Assembly: GCF_000333955.1 (NCBI RefSeq)
Contig: NZ_CAPS01000002.1
Location: forward strand, 1 to 47,814
Source: Rhodococcus sp. AW25M09
GTDB taxonomy: Bacteria; Actinomycetota; Actinomycetes; Mycobacteriales; Mycobacteriaceae
Direction of reading: 5' to 3'
Length of the DNA: 47,814 nucleotides
The notes under the pieces were generated by a model, which saw only the letters and a program-made list of their open reading frames with translations, was not told the origin of the DNA and searched no databases. Below are positions 17,395-26,571 of this stretch, piece after piece. Position numbers and translations under genes: made by a program. Every line of letters begins with the position of its first letter. Positions within the stretch are counted from its first letter, which is position 1.

Positions 17395-19650
17395 ATGAAC
17401 GCACCCGAGTCGTCGGCCGGTCCCGGTGAAGTGAAGATCAATCTCGATACTGAGATCAAGCTGATGGTCCATGACCGTCTCGATCGCAAGCAGTACGCTC
17501 GACGCGTTGCGCAACGAATTCAACAAGCTGGGACCGGGTCGAGTGTCGTCTTCGGGCTTGCTGGCCCATGGGGAACTGGCAAAACTTCGGTCCTCAACAT
17601 GATCACCGAGGTGATCACCACAGAAAATGCGGACAGTTGGTCCGTCGTCGCTTTCACACCATGGTCGGCCGGTGACAGTTTGACTCTGGTCGAGGAGTTC
17701 TACCAGGTCATCGCAGGGGCGATGCCCACCAGTACCGAAGGCAAACGTGTGAGGCGAGCATTGGCGGCCGCTGCACCGGTGGGCAGCGCAATCATCAAAG
17801 CCGTTGGAACATCGGCAATCGAGAAGTGGATCGGCGAGGGAGGCGTTCAGGACGCATTACTGGCTGGGAAGGATGCGTTTGCGGAGAAGGTAGGCGACTT
17901 CACCGCCGCCATTGAGCCGAACCCATTTTCCGAACGCTTCAGGGCAGTCTCCGACGCTATCCAAGCAGCAGGAAAGAACGTCCTTGTCATCGTTGATGAC
18001 ATCGACCGGTTGCATGCCGACGAGCTTTTGTCGGTCATGAAGTCTGTCCGGCTCCTGGGGCGATTCGACCGAGTCCACTACCTACTCTCGTACGACGAAG
18101 AAACTGTGCTCGACGTGCTGGAAAAGACCGACCTGGCCTCGAACAACAGATCCCGGGCTAGAAGGTATCTCGAAAAAATCATCCAGTATCCCTTCGCGTT
18201 ACCACCCATCCAGCAGGTGCATCTGGCAACAGAATTTCGTGAGCACCTCAACGCGATCATCAAGGCGCATAGCGTCATTCCTGCTACGAACAGCGTCACC
18301 CTCACCGACGAAGACGAAGACGAAGACGAAGACAATATGAACCGCGAGAGCATCCCCGACCTTCTGTTGGGAGTGCTACCGACCGAGCTGCTTACGCTCC
18401 GCAGCATCTATCGACTCTGCACTCAGGTCGACATCATGCTGACCCTGGTCGGTGGCAACAGCGAGCTGGACTTCTTCGACGCGACCGTCATTACGTTCAT
18501 TCGACTTCACTATCCCGCGTTATACAAGCAGATCCCCCGTTGGCGGACAGAACTGCTCGGTTCGGGAACACCGACGATTGGAAAGAAGGAGGTCACTGCC
18601 GAGGAGAAGCAGGCTGAGGTCGCTAGGTACACAGATACAAAAGACGACTTCGAGAACAAGAGCGTGTACGTCCTGCTGGTCAGCCTCTTCCCTGACGCGC
18701 TTCCCCGGCCCAAAGGTTCCTACACACCCACACGGCACGCGCACTGTCAGATTCGCGACGCCAACTACTTCGCCCGCTATTTCGCTTTCGGCCTACCGGC
18801 ACAAGACATCCGCGACAGCGACGTTCGCACCGACTTCGAGCGCCTGACCGATACCGGTGACTGGTCCTCGACCTCTATCATTCGAGAAGCCTTGCCGATC
18901 CAAGAGCGCAGACGGCTGGTTCGCGGCAAGATCATGCAACAACTCGATGTCATCGCTGACGCCAGTCCACAGATGTGTTTCAGTGCCGCCCATCTGCTTA
19001 CGCGAGAGATCCCCACGGATGGTGCTGATCTCGTGTTCAGCAGGTGGTCCGAGGTTCTGTACGCACTGACAGGACACGCAATGTCGAGAGCAGAGCCTGA
19101 CGCGGCACGAGACCTGATTAGCGGCTACCGCAACGAATTCGGCCTGTCCACCACTGCCGATGTACTCGCGCGGCCGATCGAACTTTTGGGCATCAACCAA
19201 GCCAAGGTGCTAGCCGCGACGTCAGAGATCCGCCAGCAGGTGCTCGAAAGATGCATGACGGATTTGACGACTGCCATCCCGAGAGACCAACGCGGAACGC
19301 ACTCAATTCTCAGCTTCATCCACTACCTAGACGACGATCTGTGGCAACAGCTCAGCGAGCAGGCGCAAGCGCTACTACACAATGGCGACGTCTCCGTGTC
19401 CCTCGCCAGTCTGGGCGCGCGATTCGTCTCCATGTCCGAACGAATCGACAGCGACGGCAACCTCAAGGTCGTACACCACCGCTTCGAGTCCAATGATTTC
19501 GCGAAGCTCATTCCACGCGACCTCTGGAAGACTGATGAGCTCCCCATCGTCACACAAGCCGACTTGCGACCGGATGACACATCGCTTGAGAACCGAACGG
19601 TGTACGCCACGCTCGCTTTGCGTCAACTCGTCGACCGCGCTGAGAGCTAA
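17395..19650 (+). CDS. KAP-family P-loop NTPase
   Basis: The Walker A motif GPWGTGKTS is at residues 57-65, and the Walker B block VLVIVDDIDRLHADELL starts near 195, with the DDIDR signature of KAP NTPases. In between are SVVAFTPWSAGD and a weakly hydrophobic helix, but no clear membrane pair as in many KAP proteins. A run DEDEDEDED (about 305-313) is an acidic linker encoded by a GACGAA repeat. KAP proteins include PifA, which excludes phage T7, and QatA of a four-gene anti-phage system; none of the other qat genes is nearby. The ATG at 17395 gives 751 residues. A stand-alone defence role is likely but inferred. Confidence 0.88.
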   Translation: MNAPESSAGPGEVKINLDTEIKLMVHDRLDRKQYARRVAQRIQQAGTGSSVVFGLAGPWGTGKTSVLNMITEVITTENADSWSVVAFTPWSAGDSLTLVEEFYQVIAGAMPTSTEGKRVRRALAAAAPVGSAIIKAVGTSAIEKWIGEGGVQDALLAGKDAFAEKVGDFTAAIEPNPFSERFRAVSDAIQAAGKNVLVIVDDIDRLHADELLSVMKSVRLLGRFDRVHYLLSYDEETVLDVLEKTDLASNNRSRARRYLEKIIQYPFALPPIQQVHLATEFREHLNAIIKAHSVIPATNSVTLTDEDEDEDEDNMNRESIPDLLLGVLPTELLTLRSIYRLCTQVDIMLTLVGGNSELDFFDATVITFIRLHYPALYKQIPRWRTELLGSGTPTIGKKEVTAEEKQAEVARYTDTKDDFENKSVYVLLVSLFPDALPRPKGSYTPTRHAHCQIRDANYFARYFAFGLPAQDIRDSDVRTDFERLTDTGDWSSTSIIREALPIQERRRLVRGKIMQQLDVIADASPQMCFSAAHLLTREIPTDGADLVFSRWSEVLYALTGHAMSRAEPDAARDLISGYRNEFGLSTTADVLARPIELLGINQAKVLAATSEIRQQVLERCMTDLTTAIPRDQRGTHSILSFIHYLDDDLWQQLSEQAQALLHNGDVSVSLASLGARFVSMSERIDSDGNLKVVHHRFESNDFAKLIPRDLWKTDELPIVTQADLRPDDTSLENRTVYATLALRQLVDRAES
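18307..18333 (+). repeat. GACGAA tandem repeat inside KAP gene
   Basis: Four exact copies of GACGAA plus GAC encode an alternating Asp-Glu run. The unit is six bases, so gains or losses keep the reading frame and only change linker length. Confidence 0.9.
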
Positions 19651-20383
19651 CACAAAGGCACGCGGTGCCCGGGCCGAGATTTAGCCCCATCAAGCCACGA
19701 ACCTTGATCCAAGGATGTTTCGATATGTGGACGCTCCCGTCGCACACGGCCTTCTTGACAGCGTGTTGAACGTGTCCCCCCACCAGTATCTGAAACAGCA
19801 CCCGGCCGCTGTGGGCACTTCTCATGAGCGCCGTCATTTGCCTTCGACCACAAACGAGAGGCCCCGGCACGCGTACCCCTTCAAACACCGACGTCGCCAT
19901 GTAGAAGACGAAACCCAGCCTCGGACCCACAGGCTTGAATCGGCAGGCAGCACTCAGCGCGTCGAAAGATCGAAGCTACCGAGTGTTCTCGTATGAGATG
20001 TGCGTGCTGAGGTGGCCTTTTCGCGTAGACGCTGCGGGAAACAGAATTCTCGTTAGCAACCACGCGTTCATCGGGAGTGACAACGCAGCGAAGTAACGGA
20101 GGTGGACTTCGGTGTGCGATCGACGACTGTTCAGCGCCGCGACGCGCGAGGATCGATGGCTCACCTACCCAGTGCAGATGCGCAGTCGGCCACAGGGAAT
20201 AAGACCGCGATCTGCCCTGATGAGCGTTTGAGCAGCCGACGCGGTCGGGCGAGGGGTCACGCGACTGGCGATGCCGCGAGATCGACCTCGGGGAACGACT
20301 GCACTCCGCTTCCGCCAAGGTAACGATGTGCAGCCGGAAGTCGATCAAACAGGTCGGGTCGGCATCCTCTCGGACGGAGAATT
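19651..20383. other. Intergenic region with IS21-like end
   Basis: About 730 bases without a supportable gene. It contains the inverted partner of the IS21-like terminal repeat (19793-19836). The rest shows no recognisable domain in any frame and may be decayed mobile DNA. Confidence 0.5.
19793..19836 (-). repeat. IS21-like terminal repeat, right of KAP gene
   Basis: Read leftward from 19836 the sequence is TGACGGCGCTCAT, then GAGAAGTGCCCACAGCGGC, then CGGGTGCTGTT. The first and last blocks match the repeat at 16921 in inverted orientation; the middle 19 bases are missing there. The middle looks like the internal repeat of other IS21-family ends. Confidence 0.65.
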
Positions 20384-20929
20384 TTGAGCAAGGCAACGAA
20401 CGACTCTCTCAAGCGTGAAATGGTCCTGGGTGGGCTATTTCTCGTGACCATCGCGGTAGTCTTGATCGTCGGCTCGAACTGGCAATCGATCAAACCTATC
20501 TTCGATGACCACCCGAGTTCGTCCGAGTTGGCTGCCAGCTCTTCCGAAATCGCGAAGAACATGGCGGATTATGCCGCAGCGGCGGCCGAATCGTCGGCTC
20601 GGCGGCCTGCACCTACGGCTCCCACTTACACAGCACCGTCGACCGCGGTCCCTCGTGCTTCGTCAGGATCTGGATCGTCTTTGGATGGTGCATTCGTGCA
20701 GACACTCATCGATTACGACATAAGCTTCTCGTCCTTCTCCCAGGCGGTGTCGACTGCGAAAACGACGTGCCGTGTTATTGGCGATTCGCCTGATCCCGGC
20801 GGCGCAATCGTCGCGGCATCGGAAATCGCCCAGCAGACCGGTGGCTACACGCGGGCGGACGCAAACGACTTCGTTGGAATCGCGGTCACCGCATACTGCC
20901 CCGAATACAATTCGTACGTTCAGAATTAG
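20384..20929 (+). CDS. DUF732 protein with membrane anchor
   Basis: After a short basic start comes one membrane segment (GGLFLVTIAVVLIVGSNW, about residues 15-33), then an Ala/Ser/Pro-rich linker and a C-terminal DUF732-like domain. The domain has FVQTLIDYDISFSSF, a cysteine in KTTCRVI and the closing AVTAYCPEY. DUF732 domains are common in secreted mycobacterial proteins; their function is unknown. The TTG at 20384, 10 bases after a GGACGGAG run, gives 181 residues. A later ATG would remove part of the cytoplasmic tail only. Confidence 0.75.
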   Translation: MSKATNDSLKREMVLGGLFLVTIAVVLIVGSNWQSIKPIFDDHPSSSELAASSSEIAKNMADYAAAAAESSARRPAPTAPTYTAPSTAVPRASSGSGSSLDGAFVQTLIDYDISFSSFSQAVSTAKTTCRVIGDSPDPGGAIVAASEIAQQTGGYTRADANDFVGIAVTAYCPEYNSYVQN

Positions 20930-21510
20930 CGTTAGATCGCCCCGGACGGCTCCACACCCTGACGATTCAGAGTTCCTTGTTCAATTGACCGCCAGGGCTC
21001 TGGCCGTGACGCGTACAGGCTGACGAGCGTGGTGCTCACACCCAGCGAGAATCCCACCTCAGTAAAGTCAAAGACGTAATGAGGATGCGGGGCACGTAGC
21101 TATCGGCAATGTTCTCGCGCGACCCAGCCCCGGACGGCGTTTCCGTAACAACAGCACTATCGATACCGCTTTCAAGACCCCGGACCACGCGATCCGAACA
21201 CACGCCAGATCGCGGCCACCAGCTGAAGTCGCCGTATATGCCGCAAGTGCCCCGGAAATCGGTCGCTTTTCGGCCGGACTACTTATCTGGCCACCGCCAA
21301 AGCGATTGAGCAAGCCGCCCACGTGATCAGGCCGCTAATTGGGTATTGGCAGACGGAGTCGGTGACACTTCCACCGCCGCCCAGTAGCTCGGCTACGCCA
21401 TCAGCTGAAGCGCGGCGCGGATTTTGCGCAAGTAGCCAGCCGCCAGTTGTGCCCGATACGTTGTCGATGGACCTCGCGCGTCCACGTTTTACCCATAGGA
21501 GAGTACCGCT
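20930..21510. other. Intergenic region, nothing recognised
   Basis: About 580 bases without a gene I can support. A rightward frame near 21290-21360 reads AKAIEQAAHVIRPLIGYW, which looks protein-like but has no start or recognisable family, so it may be debris. The last 40 bases should hold the ribosome site (TAGGAGAG) of the nuclease gene. Confidence 0.45.
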
Positions 21511-22566
21511 GTGTCCGATCTCGAATATCCGCCGACCGCACCGCACGTACCGAAGGGCCGACGGAAGTTGCCGTGGGTTACCGGCGCAGTGCTGTCCGTC
21601 TTGCTGATCGTCGGTTGCGTCGATCAGACGGGGACCACGGACAGCGCTGCGCAGGCCGCAGTGGTGACCTCCGCAACAACGACCGGCACCTCGATCGTCT
21701 CCACCAGCAGCTACGCGCCGCCGGCAGCCGCGAGTTCCGACCCGACGACACCCGGGCCGACACTAGATAACACGGACACCGTCACTGCGGCGCTGCGCAT
21801 GCTGGCCACCCTGCCGATCAAGGGACGCGCCCCGAAAACCGGGTACGACCGAGACATGTTTGGCCAAGCCTGGACCGACGACGTCGACGTCGACGGTGGC
21901 CGCAACGGCTGCGACACTAGGAACGATCTTCTACGTCGCGACCTCATCGACATCACCCTCAAGCCGGGTTCCAACGGGTGCACGGTGCAGTCCGGCACCC
22001 TGGCCGATGTCTACACCGCCGCCTCCATCAGCTTCGTCCGTGGTTCCGACACCTCGAGCGACGTCCAGATCGACCACATCGTGGCGCTCAGCAACGCCTG
22101 GCAGACGGGTGCGCAGCAACTCGACCAGGCCACCAGGGCGAACTTCGCCAACGACCCGCGCAATCTGCAGGCCGTCGACGGCCCCGCCAACCAACAGAAA
22201 AGCGACGGCGACGCCGCAACGTGGCTGCCCAGCAACAAGGCCTACCGATGCACCTACGTCGCTCGGCAGGTCGCGGTCAAAGCGGCCTACGGGCTGTGGG
22301 TCACCCCGCCCGAGCACGATGCCATCGTTCGAGTCCTCAGAGACTGCGGCGCAACCGCTGCTGTCGAGACCGCGGCACCGTCACCTGTACCGGCGTCGGC
22401 AGCACCAGCTCCGAAGCCAGCTCCCGCACCGAACCCGGCTCCGTCGGATGTGGTCTACAAGAATTGCAACGAGGTTCGTGCAGCTGGAGCCGCTCCCATC
22501 CGGACCGGAGAACCCGGATTCAGCACCAGGTTCGACGGTGACGGCGACGGCGTCGGCTGCGAATAG
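21511..22566 (+). CDS. Secreted HNH nuclease (DUF1524) with excalibur domain
   Basis: A hydrophobic stretch ends in the lipobox-like LIVGC (residues 32-36), so the protein is exported and probably lipid-anchored. After a Ser/Thr-rich linker comes a DUF1524/HNH nuclease domain: VQIDHIVALSNAW (about 185), FANDPRNLQAV and NQQKSDGDAATWLP. An Ala/Pro linker leads to a C-terminal excalibur calcium-binding module, ending in RFDGDGDGVGCE. The arrangement matches extracellular nucleases of actinobacteria that degrade DNA outside the cell. GTG at 21511 follows TAGGAGAG. The length is 351 residues and the gene is complete; a decayed second excalibur follows it downstream. Confidence 0.92.
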   Translation: MSDLEYPPTAPHVPKGRRKLPWVTGAVLSVLLIVGCVDQTGTTDSAAQAAVVTSATTTGTSIVSTSSYAPPAAASSDPTTPGPTLDNTDTVTAALRMLATLPIKGRAPKTGYDRDMFGQAWTDDVDVDGGRNGCDTRNDLLRRDLIDITLKPGSNGCTVQSGTLADVYTAASISFVRGSDTSSDVQIDHIVALSNAWQTGAQQLDQATRANFANDPRNLQAVDGPANQQKSDGDAATWLPSNKAYRCTYVARQVAVKAAYGLWVTPPEHDAIVRVLRDCGATAAVETAAPSPVPASAAPAPKPAPAPNPAPSDVVYKNCNEVRAAGAAPIRTGEPGFSTRFDGDGDGVGCE

Positions 22567-23112
22567 CGCCGACGGTGTGCATTGGGTCAAAGCTGTTGAG
22601 CGCGCCAGAGATTGCCATCTCGAGGGTGCTCCGGGACTCTCGTGGGCCACAGTCAAAGGTCGTACGATGACGTCATGATCGCGTTGTGGCGTACTTCCCA
22701 GCACTATTGTGAACGCGATTCGATTCCGGACATCGCGGCCGATGATGTCGAGGAGCTTGCTGCTGTTCGGCACACAGTGCCCAGGGTCGGACGATTCCCT
22801 TGCCTAATGGCGGAGACTCTTGGCGGTGCGAGGAAGACGCTGGGATTGATGGCCCCGTCGACCGGCGAGTTGACGAAACAGCGCAACGACCCCGACAGGT
22901 ACGACAGTGGGCGCGTCAACGGTGTTCCCGAAGGGTCGTGGCCGGGCACAGTATTGGGCGACAAAGAGCATCCCAATTCAACGCGGTGGGTGGGTAAACA
23001 GGCTCCATAAACCTGATGCCAGGCCGTCACAGTCCAGGCAATCGCCGCTGGACTCGACCGCCACGTTGGGTCGGCTCACGGGTCCACCGAATAGTCGATT
23101 CCTCCTTCGGGT
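22567..23112. other. Intergenic region, nothing recognised
   Basis: The 545 bases behind the nuclease gene contain no gene I can support. Frames that stay open show no family signature. It leads into a block of broken genes. Confidence 0.45.
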
Positions 23113-23226
23113 GTCATCGCCGATCGCCGAAGATTGCGCTGAGGCTTGTGGCGCGCCGACGCCGCCACATCCGGACCGGACAACCGAAATTCAGCACCGG
23201 ATTCGACGACGTCGGCTGCGATCAGC
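23113..23226 (+). pseudogene. Frameshifted excalibur domain remnant
   Basis: Two frames together give DCAEACGA in one and IRTGQPKFSTGFDD followed by VGCD in the other. This follows the end of the nuclease at 22460-22566 (NCNEVRAAGA, IRTGEPGFSTRFD, GVGCE). At least one frameshift and a small loss in the DGDGDG calcium loop separate it from a working domain. It is probably a duplicated or recombined piece of the same family. Confidence 0.7.
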
Positions 23227-23277
23227 ACTCAGGTCAACACGGTGAGTTCGGTGTCGTCGACCTGGGACACTTCACCG

Positions 23278-23990
23278 ATGACAACACCGAACCCGGCTGG
23301 TACACCGACCCCGACCAGTCCAACGCCGGTGGACAACGACACTGGGACGGCGGCCAGTGGACCCAACACTCCGCACCCGGCACGCCCCGCCCGACACGGC
23401 AACCCACCCCGGGACAGCCTGCAAGTCAGGGTGGCGGCAACCGAGGACTCAAGATCGTGCTGGCAATCGCGGCCGTTCTGATTCTCGCAGTCGGCTTCGG
23501 ATCGATATTTGGCTCGGACGAGGGCAATGGCGAGCCTGATCCGGCTTCGGCGACTTCGTCGGACTTGCTGACCGCGACGACAACCACCCGTACCGGCTGT
23601 GGTCCCCTCGATCGCGCCGCGCACACCGGTGCGCCCGCTCCGACGACAGCTGAGGCGACGCCGGCGGCCGGCTGTCTCGACGTCCCAGGCGACGTCCTCT
23701 CGGCCCTCAACGCATCACTCGAGCCGAGCGGGTACGAGCTGGGATCGCCCGCGGCGTACGACGACGGCGACACCCTCTATATCGCCGGTGAAATCGTCGA
23801 GCTGCAGGACGGCGGGATCCGCTCACGCGACGACGTGGTCGCCCAGCAAGGACCGATACTGACTCCGGTGACGGTCACAGCGCGCAACGAATACACTCTG
23901 CTCGACAGACATGACCAGCTCGAACTCGAATTTTCGGATCCAGCGTCGCTCTTACATCTGCCCGACGCGTCTCCTGCTCACTCCGGTGCT
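23278..23990 (+). pseudogene. DUF2510 membrane protein, frameshifted at its start
   Basis: The frame EPGWYTDPDQSN to RHWDGGQWTQH is a DUF2510 module, followed by a Pro/Gly-rich linker, one membrane segment (LKIVLAIAAVLILAVGFGSIF) and an external domain (LDVPGDVLSALNASL, GYELGSPAAYDDGD). The natural start is the ATG at 23278 (MTTPNPAGW in its own frame), which is shifted by one base relative to the DUF2510 frame. The main frame has no good start codon nearby. So the gene is broken at its fifth codon or so, unless an error is present. Its far end runs into a hydrolase fragment. Confidence 0.7.
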
Positions 23991-24009
23991 TCTTTCCCGA
24001 GCAGGAGAA

Positions 24010-24390
24010 ACGCTAGAACTGTCATCCTCACCACGATCGACCGCGCCGCCCTCACACTGACTTCGTTGCCGTCGGACCCGGCGCAGTCGCACGAGATGTG
24101 GTCCACGCTGTCCCCGGCCGACAAGGATGCGCTGTTCGCTCACGGCAACTACATCGGCAACCGCGACGGCCTACCCGTCATCGATCGTGATCACTACAAC
24201 CGAATCAAGCTCGACGACGAGTTGTCTCGCGCCGAGGCCTGCGGCCTGACCGTGTCTGATCGGCTCGTGGACCTACAGGCCGTCCGTCGAGAAAGATCCC
24301 AACCGGATGCTGATGCTCAGTGTGCGCACAAACCCACGCGGCAGTAGCCGTCGGCAACCCAGACACCGCTGGGACATCGGATCTAGTTTT
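24010..24390 (+). pseudogene. Fragment of a second DUF1023 hydrolase
   Basis: HEMWSTLSPADKDALFAH and IGNRDGLPVIDRDHYNRI correspond to FWDGLTPAEKDGLAAW and IGNRDGLPAVDKTRLNDD of the intact hydrolase at 14065-15792. After AEACGLTV the frame slips: VEKDPNRMLMLSV and then HAAVAVGNPDTA appear in other frames, matching the start of the hydrolase domain. The catalytic part is gone. It is fused in frame to the end of the DUF2510 remnant, a recombination scar. Confidence 0.75.
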
Positions 24391-24601
24391 AGACGTTGAC
24401 CAAAACCGACCGTCGTGCAGGATCCGGCGGCGAGACTTCCTGCGACAAAGTCAGATTCACACCTAGAGCATGCCCGTTTGAAAGCCTCCGAGCCACTAGA
24501 TACAAACAGAAATACAGACCAGCTGGTTGCTAGCGCGGCTGTCGACCGTTCGTTACTGTGCCTAGTTACCAAGGGCAGCGAGTTGTGGGAGGCGAGGTTA
24601 G

Positions 24602-25417
24602 ATGCCAGGGGAATGGAGAGCGGCGGTCACCGGCGCAGGTTCTGGAGTCGGCCGTGAAATTGCGTTGCAGCTCGCGGGCCAGAACTGGTCACTTGCTCTC
24701 GCGGACTACAATTATGATGCACTGCTGGACACACAGTCCCGATGTGCTGCTATGAACGCAGTCGCGCGCGCGACTCAAGTCGACGTGGCCAACCGGGCCG
24801 AAATCAGTTCGTGGGCAGCAACTTCTCGCTCAGCATTGGGCGGTATCGATGCAGTCTTCAACGTCGCAGGCGTTCTCTATAGCGGCGATGTCATCAACAC
24901 TCCCCCAGCTGACTTCGATCTGGTGATGGCGACCAACTTCGAGAGCGTCGTCAACAGCTCTCGCGCCTTTCTACCTGATATCTTGAAGTCACATCGAGGT
25001 CGAATCATCAACGTGTCGTCCGCATTTGGGGTCATGTCCGCACCCGGCTATTCGGCGTACAACTCTTCCAAATTTGCCGTTCGCGGCTTCACCGAGGCCC
25101 TGAACCAAGAATTGCGCCTAGCGTCACGGACCGCGCGTGCGACATGTGTGATCCCTGGTGGACTCAAAACGTCAATCGCACGGACCGCGAGGGCCGCACC
25201 CGGCGTCGATCGTGCGCGGACTGCCGATTTTTTCGACAGCCGCATAGCCCGAACCACCCCTAAAGTGGCCGCCCAAAAGATCATTGCGGGTGCGTGGAAG
25301 GGAAAATCACAGGTGACGGTGGGCAACGACGCACGCCTCGTCGACGTGACCGCGCGCGTGCTCGGACCTCATTACCAACATCTACTGCCTGCGCTCCAAG
25401 CACTGCGGCGACTCTGA
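24602..25417 (+). CDS. Short-chain dehydrogenase/reductase
   Basis: This is a classical SDR of 271 residues: the coenzyme-binding TGAGSGVG (about 10-17), the aspartate of LALADYN that tends to favour NAD(H), NVAG (about 90), the serine block INVSSAFGVMS (about 138) and the catalytic YSAYNSSK (about 152-159). After IPGGLKT the C-terminus carries ARTTPKVAAQKIIAG, typical of actinobacterial SDRs of broad or unknown substrate. A GGAGGCGAGG run precedes the ATG. It stands alone between gene debris and a PAS-like gene, so no pathway can be proposed from context. Confidence 0.9.
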   Translation: MPGEWRAAVTGAGSGVGREIALQLAGQNWSLALADYNYDALLDTQSRCAAMNAVARATQVDVANRAEISSWAATSRSALGGIDAVFNVAGVLYSGDVINTPPADFDLVMATNFESVVNSSRAFLPDILKSHRGRIINVSSAFGVMSAPGYSAYNSSKFAVRGFTEALNQELRLASRTARATCVIPGGLKTSIARTARAAPGVDRARTADFFDSRIARTTPKVAAQKIIAGAWKGKSQVTVGNDARLVDVTARVLGPHYQHLLPALQALRRL

Positions 25418-25471
25418 CAATCCGAAACCTATAGACAATCCACTCAACAGACCTGCGGGGGTCGGTCAACT

Positions 25472-26476
25472 ATGTCGAATAGCTGGATCCTGATAGAGAC
25501 GTTCGGAGACGAAGAGCCGTCGGTCATCGGAGTTGGGTCTTCGCCCAAGTCCTTTGTCTCACCTCGTAATGTTCTCCGCAGCTCTGGCAGCCGCAACGAG
25601 GCACTGACCGCGGTAGCGGAGGCGCTTTCCACAGGAGCCGTGGTGGATCGGCTGTGCAAAGACCGCTACAGGCGGGTACTGGCCGAACCACTGCGAACCT
25701 TCGCGGGTCGCACACATGGTGTGTGGGTGTGGCTCGGCCAGCGCGACGAGACTCCACCTCGACGAGACGCCGCTGGGGCGTGGCAGTTCAACCTCACCAA
25801 GAGCACGGCAAGCGGGAGCGGCGATCTACTCGACCTTTACCGCGTTCCGCAAGACGAGCGAGAGACCCAGCGTGCACTCGCCGGAGCGTTCACCCGACTG
25901 GTCACCAACCGCGACGAGAGCGAAGCGATGGCCAAGATCGTGCAATCAGCCCCGGGCACCACTCATCAGGCGGTTTGGACCGTGAGGCGGGACGACGGTG
26001 AACTTCGAGCAGCGCACTTCTCGTGCCGGATGATTGCCGAAGACGGGGTTTCGGGCACCGAAGTTATCTTGAGGGGTATCACCCACGACATCGGCCCCGC
26101 AGGGGACATCAATATCGCTCCCCCACCTACGATTCTCGAACATCGCGTTCTGGAGGCTTCGACCAAGGAGGGCGAGTACCGCGCACTGGTCAACCTCAGA
26201 ACACTCAACTTGTTGCGCTGGTACAACTCTGACCCCGCACCGAATATCTGCTGGGAAAACCTTCCTGACGAACCGGTACCGGCGATTCATCCGGACGACG
26301 TTCCAATTGCGAAACGAATGTCGAACGCACTCGCACGCGAACGCACCCACGGTGTGCTTCGCTTCCGAACTCTCGACGGAAATTGGAAACCGATGACGAT
26401 CGACGCGGTATTAGTCTCGCTCAATCAGCACACTACGGCCGCACTCGTCACTCTGACCGAATTGTCCGAGGAGTAA
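25472..26476 (+). CDS. PAS-like regulatory protein (possible DUF5593 type)
   Basis: The N-terminus, SWILIETFGDEEPSVIGVG, and the long first half resemble actinobacterial PAS-like proteins annotated as DUF5593, some with a second domain. The C-terminal half contains EGEYRALVNLRTLNLLRWY, then ICWENLPDEPVPAIHPDD, which reads like a PAS fold. No histidine kinase, GGDEF or output domain is visible in the 334 residues, and there is no signal peptide. It may sense a small ligand or state of the cell, but the partner is unknown. The family assignment is tentative. Confidence 0.6.
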   Translation: MSNSWILIETFGDEEPSVIGVGSSPKSFVSPRNVLRSSGSRNEALTAVAEALSTGAVVDRLCKDRYRRVLAEPLRTFAGRTHGVWVWLGQRDETPPRRDAAGAWQFNLTKSTASGSGDLLDLYRVPQDERETQRALAGAFTRLVTNRDESEAMAKIVQSAPGTTHQAVWTVRRDDGELRAAHFSCRMIAEDGVSGTEVILRGITHDIGPAGDINIAPPPTILEHRVLEASTKEGEYRALVNLRTLNLLRWYNSDPAPNICWENLPDEPVPAIHPDDVPIAKRMSNALARERTHGVLRFRTLDGNWKPMTIDAVLVSLNQHTTAALVTLTELSEE

Positions 26477-26571
26477 ATAAGTTCGCGGATCCATACGGAT
26501 CCACACAGCCCATTGCGGACTGAGTGCAGTTGACGCGCGAACGCTGGAAGTGCGTTTAATAGTTGCGTTGT

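Noticed and set aside
16725..17429. Rightward open frame of 234 codons before the KAP gene
   Set aside because: Low-complexity Arg/Ser/Thr text, no ribosome site, overlaps the KAP start and contains the IS21-like repeat.
17395..19650. KAP NTPase as QatA of a Qat anti-phage system
   Set aside because: No QatB, QatC or QatD homologue was seen on either side, so only the family level can be claimed.
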